From Octadecabacter sp. (lineage in GTDB: Bacteria; Pseudomonadota; Alphaproteobacteria; Rhodobacterales; Rhodobacteraceae): a DNA stretch of 5,367 nt. The stretch is taken from positions 1 through 5,367 of the forward strand of contig JAHBAO020000011.1 in assembly GCA_018500065.2 (NCBI GenBank), given 5' to 3'. The notes beneath the pieces are model-generated. The model saw only the letters and a list, made by a program, of their open reading frames with translations. It made no database searches and was not told where the DNA came from. The position numbers and the translations under genes are program-made. Shown here in pieces: positions 1 through 5,367 of the stretch; position 1 is the first letter of the stretch; each line of letters starts with the position of its first letter.

Positions 1-141
1 AACAATCGCCGCAAGCGCACGCCGCGCCCACCCCAGCAAGCGTCGCCAAATGGCAAACAACAGCCCGACCACGACCAACACGGCAAGACCATAAAGCACA
101 ACAAGCGGCACCAACGGGTCAAGGATGACATTCCCAATCAT
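1..141 (-). CDS. N-terminus of a membrane protein downstream of the DUF4159 gene (partial)
   Basis: Only the first 47 codons are in the window; the frame is open to the edge. The peptide begins MIGNVILDPLVPLVVLYGL and residues about 6-32 form one strongly hydrophobic segment. A basic stretch follows (residues 33-41, with two Arg-Arg pairs after the segment), so the N-terminus should be outside and the following part cytoplasmic by the positive-inside rule. The ATG at 141 is chosen because a strong Shine-Dalgarno run, GAGGGGG at 154-148, sits 6 bases upstream. The gene is codirectional with the DUF4159 gene, 73 bases behind it, and is probably the last or next-to-last member of the cluster. 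In Rhodobacteraceae this slot usually holds a large uncharacterised membrane protein with an extracytoplasmic part. That identity is from memory and cannot be confirmed from 47 residues. The reading frame and membrane segment are seen; the function is unknown. Confidence 0.8.
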   Translation of the reverse strand, partial: MIGNVILDPLVPLVVLYGLAVLVVVGLLFAIWRRLLGWARRALAAIV

Positions 142-147
142 GCGCGA

Positions 148-154
148 CCCCCTC
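148..154 (-). promoter_or_regulatory. Strong ribosome binding site of the downstream membrane protein gene
   Basis: Read on the minus strand, GAGGGGG lies 6 bases before the ATG at 141. It is the best Shine-Dalgarno match in the window and fixes the start of the partial gene. It also suggests that this gene is translated independently of the DUF4159 gene rather than by tight coupling. Confidence 0.7.
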
Positions 155-155
155 G

Positions 156-190
156 CTTCTTTTGTTCCTTAAACCTCCGCCGGAGGCACA
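156..190 (-). repeat. Intergenic GC-rich dyad followed by T-run and AACAAAAG motif
   Basis: On the minus strand the stretch reads CCTCCGGCGGAGG (186-174), a perfect 6-base inverted repeat around one central base, then TTTAAGGAACAAAAGAAG (173-156). It lies between the stop of the DUF4159 gene and the Shine-Dalgarno run of the next gene, in the direction of the operon. As a hairpin, four pairs around a five-base loop are the realistic form, and the T-run is only three bases, so it is at best a weak or attenuating terminator. The architecture (dyad, T-run, AACAAARG) matches the larger element at 2994-3046 in opposite orientation. I take it as a short member of a dispersed intergenic repeat family, which is inference until copies are counted genome-wide. 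Confidence 0.5.
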
Positions 191-214
191 TTGGCCACAT
201 AAGATCCTGCATCA

Positions 215-2974
215 TTACTGCCCCAACCGATCCAGCAAGGCAGGTACATGCACCTGATCCGACTTATAGTTCCCCGTCAGCACATGCATAATCAGGTTCA
301 CCCCAAACCGCAGGGCAATCTCGCGTTGGCGGTTGCCGGCCTGTCCGCGCCCGATCGGAACCAGTGGATTGCCAAGCTGGTCCGTGGCCCATGCCGCCGC
401 CCAATCATTGCCACCAATCACAACCGGCGTGACGCCATCGTTGAGGTCGCGAAATGGCATGCCGTCGGACAGTTCAGCGCCCGCAGGGGCGGCTTCGACC
501 CAAACATCGCGGCCGGGGTGACGGCCGGGGAAATCTTGCAACAAATAGAACGTGCGCGTCAGCACGTGGTCTTGCGGGATGGGTTCCAGCACGGGAATAT
601 CCAATCCACGGGCAATCGCCTGCAGTTTGCGCCCCGCAGGCGAGGACGAGCCAAACCGCGCAAGATCCGCGTCGCGGGTGTCAAACAGGATCATCCCGCC
701 CGAGCGCAGATAGCGGTTCAACTTGGCATAGGCCTCACGGGTCGGCAGCTGTTGATCGGCCGTAACGGGCCAATAGATAAACGGGAAGAAGGCCAGTTCA
801 TCCGCTTCAAGGTCGATCCCGACAGGGAAAGACGGTTCAATCGAGGTGCGTTGAAACAGCGTGTTGGACAACCCGTAGAGCCCCGCATCCGACATCTCAT
901 CAACGCGGGTATCTCCGGTGATGACATAGGCCAGCACCACGTCAGCAGTTGAGGAAATCGCGAAACCATCTTCCTGCGCGCGTGCGTCCATCGGGGCGAG
1001 GAGCAACGCAACGAGAACCGCCGCCACCGCACTTGCACGTGGACCGCGCAAGCGCCCCGACAGCGCCAAAGACGCGATGATGTCGATGCTCAGCAGAACC
1101 AGTGCCGCCGCCAACAGCCAGCCTTTCAGTAGCGTTTCACGGGCCACATCAAGGCCTTCCACTGCGATACGCGCGGGCCAGCTTGTCGCGGTCAGCACGT
1201 CTTCGCGCCCAATCGCATTCACCGCGATCCGGCGATCTTCGCCAGCATAAAGACCGGGCAACATCGCAGCGGATGGCTGCGCCGCCGCAAGGTCTTCCCC
1301 CGCTACACCGGGCAGTGTGTCAGCGCGCTCGAGTTCGCCAAATGCGTTCAAGACGTCCTCAGGCATCCATGACGTCCCTGTTAAATCATCCGCCGTTGGC
1401 GCGGCGGGGCGGGTGGACACGGCAAGGCGTTCGAGCATTTGAACGAACAATCCGGAAATCGGCAGGGTCGACCATTCCGCATTCGCGGTGACATGAAACA
1501 GCACGATTGACCCTTCACCCGCGGATTTGCGCGTCACCAGCGGGGTGCCGTCCGCCAATTGTGCGATAACGCGGCTTGCCAAGGTCGGGTCCGGTTGCGC
1601 CATCACCTGCGCAGTGACAGCGACGTCGTTCGGAATCGGCAGGCCAAAGAACGGGCTGGTGTCGGGGAACGGCGCAAGTTCTTTTGGCTCACCCCAAGAC
1701 ATCGCACCGCCAATCGAACGCCCGCCAATGCGCAAGCGCACGGGCATCAACGGGTCTTCGTCGATGCGGCTGATGTCAGATGCGGCTAGGCGCGGACCTG
1801 CGAAACGCACGAGCAAGCCACCGTTTTCGACCCATTCGATCATGGTGTCGGATTCTATTGCCGTAAGCGTCGCGACATCGGCAAGGATGATCACATCTGG
1901 ATTGGCCAGCAGGACATCCGCTAAGGTGCCGTCAATCAGGTCTGCAGTCGGGATCAGCGCTTGTTCGAGGTAGTGCACCGGCGATAGCAGTTCGAGCGCC
2001 TCGCGTTCGCTTGCGCCTGCCAGCAGCGCCACCTCACGGCGTTTTAACGCGTCATCTGTCAGGGTGACTGCGCCTGCCGAGCGCACGCCTTGGATTTCGA
2101 AACGGGTCACGCGGTTGCGCAATTCCGGCGGGAGATCGAAGGTCGCGGTTGTTTCGGTGTTGGCGGCTTCGAAGGTGGCGGGCGCCGTCGCGAGGCGGCG
2201 TTCGGTGCCTGCCGGATCAAGGCCGATGGCGGCAACGCTGGTTTGGGTCCCGACGCCAGCTGCCGCGCGCAGAACCGTTACGGCCACATCACCGTCAACG
2301 ACCTGCGCTGCGCGCAACCCGAGGACGGGGCGTGGGGATTCAAAAGCGGTGACCGTGCCGCGGCTTTCAAGTGCGCCGAGCAGGGTGTTTCGGCTGTCGC
2401 GGGCGAGGCCGTCTGACATCCAGAAGGTGTCAAATGTTCCGGTCAGGCGATCGGCCCAAGCGGTGATCGCGTCTGCATCTGGCAAAAACGGCTTGGGGGT
2501 AAGAGCGGCAATACGCTGCCTGACCGCTTGCGCGTCTTGAAATACGGGCGATTCTGGTGGCAAGTCGGTCAATGTTAGCAGTGCGGCGGTGCGCCCATCG
2601 CGGGCGGCATCAGCAAGGGCTGCATCAATACGCTTAACACGGCGCGGCCAGTCGCGTGCGTCGGCCCAAGTGCCGTCAATGAGGACGAGCAAAGGACCAT
2701 TGCCGGGTGTTTCGTCTTTCGGATTAAGGACGGGTCCGGCGAAAGCGGTGATGATCGCGGCGACGGCGAGAAGGCGCAGCAAGAGCAGCCACCAAGGGGT
2801 GCGGTCTGTTTGGGTGGAATCGTCAGTCAGACCAAGCAGCAACGCCACACCGGGAAAACGGCGGCGGATCGGGGCTGGCGGCACGGCGCGTAGCAACAGC
2901 CACAAAATTGGCAGGATGAGCAAACCGAGGAGGAGCCACGGTGTGGTGAAGGCGATGGGGCCGACGCTTAGCAT
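215..2974 (-). CDS. DUF4159 domain membrane protein with BatA-like N-terminal domain (919 residues)
   Basis: Residues 1-85 look like the N-terminal domain of BatA/aerotolerance-regulator proteins: membrane segments at about 12-29 and 61-84 flank a basic loop (RRR at 37-39). Residues 95-210 resemble a VWA fold, but the metal motif is reduced to DGTWA at 100-104; SDGL at 187-190 recalls the later VWA Asp-Gly turn. Residues about 330-395 look like a class I glutamine-amidotransferase-like Rossmann element without a visible catalytic Cys. Further membrane segments lie at about 617-638 and 646-662; the second ends in ARAQ (664-667) like a signal peptide. Residues about 671-905 are the DUF4159 domain. 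Charge distribution predicts residues 85-616 and 667-919 in the periplasm. The length is about what I expect for Rhodobacteraceae homologues. The ATG at 2974 has only a weak GGA upstream but puts the hydrophobic N-terminus in the right place. The stop is TAA at 217-215. It is third in the MoxR-DUF58 cluster. Family assignment is firm; biochemical role is unknown. Confidence 0.93.
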   Translation of the reverse strand: MLSVGPIAFTTPWLLLGLLILPILWLLLRAVPPAPIRRRFPGVALLLGLTDDSTQTDRTPWWLLLLRLLAVAAIITAFAGPVLNPKDETPGNGPLLVLIDGTWADARDWPRRVKRIDAALADAARDGRTAALLTLTDLPPESPVFQDAQAVRQRIAALTPKPFLPDADAITAWADRLTGTFDTFWMSDGLARDSRNTLLGALESRGTVTAFESPRPVLGLRAAQVVDGDVAVTVLRAAAGVGTQTSVAAIGLDPAGTERRLATAPATFEAANTETTATFDLPPELRNRVTRFEIQGVRSAGAVTLTDDALKRREVALLAGASEREALELLSPVHYLEQALIPTADLIDGTLADVLLANPDVIILADVATLTAIESDTMIEWVENGGLLVRFAGPRLAASDISRIDEDPLMPVRLRIGGRSIGGAMSWGEPKELAPFPDTSPFFGLPIPNDVAVTAQVMAQPDPTLASRVIAQLADGTPLVTRKSAGEGSIVLFHVTANAEWSTLPISGLFVQMLERLAVSTRPAAPTADDLTGTSWMPEDVLNAFGELERADTLPGVAGEDLAAAQPSAAMLPGLYAGEDRRIAVNAIGREDVLTATSWPARIAVEGLDVARETLLKGWLLAAALVLLSIDIIASLALSGRLRGPRASAVAAVLVALLLAPMDARAQEDGFAISSTADVVLAYVITGDTRVDEMSDAGLYGLSNTLFQRTSIEPSFPVGIDLEADELAFFPFIYWPVTADQQLPTREAYAKLNRYLRSGGMILFDTRDADLARFGSSSPAGRKLQAIARGLDIPVLEPIPQDHVLTRTFYLLQDFPGRHPGRDVWVEAAPAGAELSDGMPFRDLNDGVTPVVIGGNDWAAAWATDQLGNPLVPIGRGQAGNRQREIALRFGVNLIMHVLTGNYKSDQVHVPALLDRLGQ

Positions 2975-2993
2975 TGTTTAATCCACGGTTGCT

Positions 2994-3046
2994 GGGGCGC
3001 TGCCCCGTCCTGCGGACTCCCCGGGATATTTTTGAAACAAAGGCAA
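2994..3046 (+). repeat. Intergenic multi-dyad element, terminator-like on the plus strand
   Basis: Three inverted repeats follow each other almost without gaps: GGGGC-GCT-GCCCC (2994-3006), GTCC-TGC-GGAC (3007-3017) and TCCCCGGGA (3018-3026). Next comes TATTTTTG (3027-3034) and then AAACAAAGGCAAG (3035-3047). GC-rich stems followed by a five-T run look like an intrinsic terminator reading on the plus strand, which is antisense to the operon. In the operon's own direction there is no T-run after the stems. The element fills most of the 91-base gap between the DUF58 stop and the DUF4159 start. From memory, similar dyad plus ATATTTTTGAAACAAAG sequences occur many times between genes in Rhodobacteraceae. 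That makes it a dispersed repeat rather than a gene-specific regulator, which I cannot verify here. Confidence 0.6.
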
Positions 3047-3065
3047 GGGTGGAGGGGGATACGTG

Positions 3066-3941
3066 TCATGTGCGGCGCTCGAGTGCTGTGTAGGTCCACA
3101 ACAGGGCCGAAGTTGCAGATGCATCCGTGTGATGTGTGTGAAACTGCCAGCCGGTTGTGCGGGCAAGTTGAGAGAGGCGGTCTTTACGCTCTGCGAGGCG
3201 CTCAAGGTAGCGCGCTTTTAGATCGCGGGCTTTCAGGGTTTCGTGGCACAGGGTGCCGGACATGGACTCGAATATTGTGCGGCCATCGAAGGGGAAGGCT
3301 TCTTCGGTTGGGTCGAGGATTTGGACTAACGCGCCGCGCACATCACGTTTGGCGGCTTTTTGCAGTGCGGTTTCGATGCCTGCGAGGTCGCCCATGAAAT
3401 CCGAGACAAACAGGGCGCGCGAATGGGGGAGCATGCCGTCGGCAACGGGTGTTCCGAAGTCATCGCTGTGATCTTCGGATAGGAGCGTCGCCATTTGGCT
3501 GACGTGGGTTTCGCCGCGCCGTGGCGGGAGCCGGTTTCCGGTAAGGCCAACGCGTTCGCCACCGCGCAGCAACAGGATTGCGGTAGCAAGTGCGAGGGTC
3601 CGGGCGCGGTCCGCTTTGGTGGTGCCGTCTTTGAGCGAGGTGAACGACATGGATGCGGATTGATCGACCCAAAGCAAGACCGACTGCGCGACTTGCCATT
3701 CTTTGTCTTGTACGAACTGCGCGTCAGAGCGCGCGCTGCGCCGCCAATCAATGGCGCGCATTTCGTCGTGGTTTTGCGCTGGGCGATATTGCCAGAACGT
3801 ATCGCCAAGGCCAGCACGCCGACGACCGTGATCGCCGACCATCACCGTTGACGCAAGATTTTCCGCCTCTGCCAGCAAGGGCGGCAAGGGGGCGGCGAGG
3901 CTTTCGGCGCGTGATCTTAGTGTGAGGGGGGCATCGCTCAT
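3066..3941 (-). CDS. DUF58 domain protein, soluble form with intact DxSxS motif (291 residues)
   Basis: The diagnostic DUF58 segment runs from about residue 36 to 73, with GDHGRRRAGLGDTFWQYRP at 36-54 and MRAIDWRRSARSD at 61-73. A VWA-like domain follows: DQSASM at 93-98 is a complete DxSxS metal-ion-dependent adhesion motif, and VSDF at 179-182 supplies a later Asp. No membrane segment is seen, so the protein should be cytoplasmic. At 291 residues it is the short form; longer family members carry N-terminal membrane helices. The ATG at 3941 overlaps the stop of the MoxR gene as ATGA, and no Shine-Dalgarno sequence precedes it, so it is probably translated by coupling to MoxR. DUF58 proteins are regular partners of MoxR ATPases and may act as adaptor or substrate-binding subunit. 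The family is certain from the motif, the partner role is from family context, and the substrate is unknown. Confidence 0.94.
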   Translation of the reverse strand: MSDAPLTLRSRAESLAAPLPPLLAEAENLASTVMVGDHGRRRAGLGDTFWQYRPAQNHDEMRAIDWRRSARSDAQFVQDKEWQVAQSVLLWVDQSASMSFTSLKDGTTKADRARTLALATAILLLRGGERVGLTGNRLPPRRGETHVSQMATLLSEDHSDDFGTPVADGMLPHSRALFVSDFMGDLAGIETALQKAAKRDVRGALVQILDPTEEAFPFDGRTIFESMSGTLCHETLKARDLKARYLERLAERKDRLSQLARTTGWQFHTHHTDASATSALLWTYTALERRT

Positions 3942-4945
3942 GCGGCGCGTGCGATGCTTGTAACTTGGGTTGCGACTTGATCGATTACGGATGTGAGGCT
4001 TTCGCCGCGTGCACGGGCGGCAAAAGACAGTGCCATACGGTGGGTCAACACCGGAGCGGCCATTGCGCGCACGTCTTCGGCCGATGGAACGAGGCGGCCA
4101 TCAAGCAGGGCGTTGGCGCGAACGGTGAGCATCAGGGCTTGCGCGGCGCGCGGGCCAGGGCCCCAGTTGACGGTGTCTTTAACCAAATCTGAGGCGGTTT
4201 CATCGTCTGGGCGGCAGGCGCGGACGAGATCAAGGATCATTTCGACAATCGCATCACCGACTGGCATGCGGCGCAACAAGGTTTGCGCGGCGAGCAGTTC
4301 GTCCGCGCTGAAAACGGCGCTGGCTTCGCCTTCCGCAACGCCAGTTGTCGCAATCAGAATGTCGCGCTCGGTCTCGCGGTCAGGGTAGGGCACGTCGATC
4401 TGTACCAAGAAACGGTCAAGCTGGGCCTCGGGGAGCGGGTAGGTGCCTTCTTGTTCAATCGGGTTTTGAGTTGCCAGCACGTGGAACGGCACACCAAGGG
4501 GACGATGTTCGCCCGCGATGGTAACTTCTTTTTCCTGCATCGCTTGCAATAGGGCGGATTGCGTACGCGGCGAGGCACGGTTGATTTCATCGGCCATCAA
4601 AAGTTGGCAGAAAACAGGGCCTTCGATGAAGCGGAAGTCGCGCGTGCCGTCGGCGGATGTTTCCAGCACTTCGGAGCCGAGGATGTCCGCAGGCATCAGG
4701 TCAGGCGTGAACTGAATGCGGTTGCCGTTCAGCCCCATTACGGTCGACAGCGTATCCACCAGCATGGTTTTGCCCAGACCCGGCAAACCGATCAGCAGTG
4801 CGTGGCCACCACACAAAAGCGAAGTCAGCGTCAGATCCACGACGGTGTCTTGGCCGATGAAACGTTTGGCGATGGATGCGCGGGCCTCAGCCAGTTTGCC
4901 GCCAAGGGTTTCAATCTGGGTCACAAGCTCTGCGTCGGAAGGCAT
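3938..4945 (-). CDS. MoxR-family AAA+ ATPase (335 residues)
   Basis: This is an ATPase thought to remodel or assemble partner proteins, in the cytoplasm. Visible motifs are Walker A GLPGLGKT (residues 53-60), Walker B LLMADEIN (115-122), sensor 1 ATQNP (158-162), QLDRF with the probable arginine finger (175-179) and sensor 2 GPGPRA (262-267). All catalytic positions are intact and the length fits the family (about 310-340). The ATG at 4945 (MPSDAELV) is preferred because AAAGAGA lies 5 bases upstream. The frame stays open to an ATG at 5077, but that extension is antisense to the DUF1285 coding start and is not MoxR-like. An ATG at 4969 would add eight residues and lacks a Shine-Dalgarno sequence. 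It is first in the minus-strand cluster, overlaps the DUF58 gene by ATGA and is divergent from DUF1285. Family assignment is very secure; the client is unknown, with the neighbouring DUF58 and DUF4159 proteins as best candidates. Confidence 0.96.
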   Translation of the reverse strand: MPSDAELVTQIETLGGKLAEARASIAKRFIGQDTVVDLTLTSLLCGGHALLIGLPGLGKTMLVDTLSTVMGLNGNRIQFTPDLMPADILGSEVLETSADGTRDFRFIEGPVFCQLLMADEINRASPRTQSALLQAMQEKEVTIAGEHRPLGVPFHVLATQNPIEQEGTYPLPEAQLDRFLVQIDVPYPDRETERDILIATTGVAEGEASAVFSADELLAAQTLLRRMPVGDAIVEMILDLVRACRPDDETASDLVKDTVNWGPGPRAAQALMLTVRANALLDGRLVPSAEDVRAMAAPVLTHRMALSFAARARGESLTSVIDQVATQVTSIARAA

Positions 4946-4950
4946 GGCAT

Positions 4951-4957
4951 TCTCTTT
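4951..4957 (-). promoter_or_regulatory. Ribosome binding site deciding the MoxR start
   Basis: Read on the minus strand, AAAGAGA ends 5 bases before the ATG at 4945. Neither of the other two in-frame ATGs I examined (4969 and 5077) is as plausible. This supports the 335-residue product over longer versions. Confidence 0.55.
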
Positions 4958-4999
4958 CTTATGAGGCATATAATCGCCGGATAGTTGAACAGATATCGC

Positions 5000-5002
5000 A
5001 GG
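5000..5002 (+). promoter_or_regulatory. Weak ribosome binding site of the DUF1285 gene
   Basis: A short AGG lies 8 bases before the ATG at 5011. It is a minimal match but at correct spacing, and the encoded N-terminus leads straight into conserved DUF1285 sequence, supporting this start. Confidence 0.4.
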
Positions 5003-5010
5003 TAAGCCCA

Positions 5011-5367
5011 ATGGGGAAAACAAACGAAAGTGATGGATTGGTGACCGTTTCGGCGGAAAGTCTCGCATCATCGGCACGTGCGGCGGCCAAAGGGCGTGGT
5101 TTGCCCCCTGTAGAGACGTGGAATCCGCCGTTTTGTGGCGATTTGGATATACGGATCGCGCGGGATGGGACGTGGTTCTATTTGGGCACCCCGATTGGTC
5201 GGATTGAGCTGGTGAAGCTGTTTTCGACGATTATTCGTAAAGATGGCGATGATTACTATCTTGTGACACCGGTCGAAAAAGTTGGAATCACCGTGGAAGA
5301 CGCGCCGTTTGTGGCGGTGGATTTCGAACGCGCCGGCGACGATTTGCGGTTTGAAACCAATGTTGGC
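5011..5367 (+). CDS. DUF1285 domain protein, 5' part (partial)
   Basis: The first 119 codons are present and the frame is open at the window edge. After a variable N-terminus of about 30 residues, the sequence shows the segments I recognise from the family: LPPVETWNPPFCGDLDIRIA (31-50), RDGTWFYLGTPIGR (51-64), LVTPVEKVGITVEDAPF (84-100). No signal peptide or membrane segment is seen, so the protein should be cytoplasmic. Full-length members are about 180-200 residues, so roughly 60-80 residues are missing to the right. Structures of DUF1285 proteins, one from a roseobacter, have been solved, and a signalling role was suggested, but no biochemical activity is established (from memory). It diverges from the MoxR gene; in related genomes I recall it leading toward a NUDIX hydrolase and a CCA-adding enzyme gene, which lie outside this window if present. 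A functional tie to the MoxR cluster is only inference from position. Confidence 0.92.
   Translation, partial: MGKTNESDGLVTVSAESLASSARAAAKGRGLPPVETWNPPFCGDLDIRIARDGTWFYLGTPIGRIELVKLFSTIIRKDGDDYYLVTPVEKVGITVEDAPFVAVDFERAGDDLRFETNVG

Larger units (their letters stand above)
4946..5010. promoter_or_regulatory. Divergent promoter region between MoxR and DUF1285 genes
   Basis: This 65-base spacer separates the two divergent starts and is visibly more AT-rich than its flanks. On the plus strand a perfect TATAAT lies at 4969-4974, which would start transcription near 4981 and leave a leader of about 30 bases for the DUF1285 gene. The matching -35 position (about 4945-4951) is a poor match to TTGACA, so activity may be weak or need an activator. 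For the minus strand I see no convincing -35/-10 pair, although the MoxR cluster must be transcribed from here or from within the DUF1285 coding start. No clear operator dyad is visible. Confidence 0.45.

Noticed and set aside
248..952. A 234-codon plus-strand open frame opposite the DUF4159 domain
   Set aside because: It lies entirely antisense to a well-supported gene, its product is rich in Arg, Gln and His with no recognisable motif, and GC-rich genes commonly give such shadow frames.
1527..2540. Plus-strand open frames of about 150 codons within 1527-1973 and 2064-2540
   Set aside because: Both are shadows of the 919-residue protein gene, with low-complexity Arg/Ser/Ala-rich products and no domain.
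2994..3031. Terminator of the MoxR-DUF58 transcript
   Set aside because: The T-run lies on the plus-strand side of the stems, so the element does not have intrinsic-terminator form in the direction of the operon.
2978..3205. A 75-codon minus-strand frame spanning the DUF58 end and the intergenic element
   Set aside because: It overlaps the DUF58 C-terminus out of frame and runs through the dyad repeat; composition is biased and no ribosome site or motif supports it.
3326..3817. A 163-codon minus-strand frame overlapping the DUF58 gene
   Set aside because: It is an alternative frame of the same strand within a gene carrying clear DUF58 motifs; its product is Arg/Pro/Ser-rich and unrecognisable.
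4946..5077. Extending the MoxR protein by 44 residues to the ATG at 5077
   Set aside because: The extension is antisense to the start of the DUF1285 gene, crosses the divergent promoter spacer and is not MoxR-like, while the ATG at 4945 has a ribosome site at good spacing.

Overview
The window looks like a chromosomal segment of an alphaproteobacterium, most likely a Rhodobacteraceae (roseobacter-type) species. The basis is moderately high GC, protein sequences that read like the family versions from that group (from memory, no search run), and GC-rich intergenic dyads followed by a T-run and an AACAAARG motif, a style I associate with Rhodobacteraceae genomes. No RNA gene, CRISPR array, transposase, phage gene or attachment site is visible.

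Layout: almost everything lies on the minus strand as one gene cluster read from right to left. It starts with a MoxR-family AAA+ ATPase (4945 to 3938). A DUF58 protein follows (3941 to 3066) and overlaps it by ATGA. After a 91-base gap holding a structured repeat-like element comes a 919-residue membrane protein (2974 to 215), with a BatA-like N-terminus, a large extracytoplasmic region and a C-terminal DUF4159 domain. After a 73-base gap with a second, smaller dyad element comes the start of another membrane protein (141 to 1), cut by the window edge. Divergent from the ATPase gene, on the plus strand, is the 5' part of a DUF1285 gene (5011 to 5367, running off the window). The 65-base divergent spacer (4946-5010) is the only evident promoter region.

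How the genes work together: MoxR ATPases are usually encoded beside DUF58 and von Willebrand A-like (VWA) proteins and are thought to act as chaperone-like remodelling factors. Here the ATPase and the DUF58 protein (complete DxSxS metal-site motif) look cytoplasmic. The 919-residue protein should place two large regions in the periplasm, and the last gene adds another membrane protein. The plausible picture is an ATP-driven cytoplasmic module acting on an envelope assembly whose substrate is unknown. This gene set is conserved and recognisable but functionally uncharacterised. I see no evidence of a wholly new system. The points most worth a second look are the two intergenic dyad elements, the internal signal-peptide-like segment, the degenerate VWA metal site and the apparent repeat of a Rossmann-like element inside the 919-residue protein.
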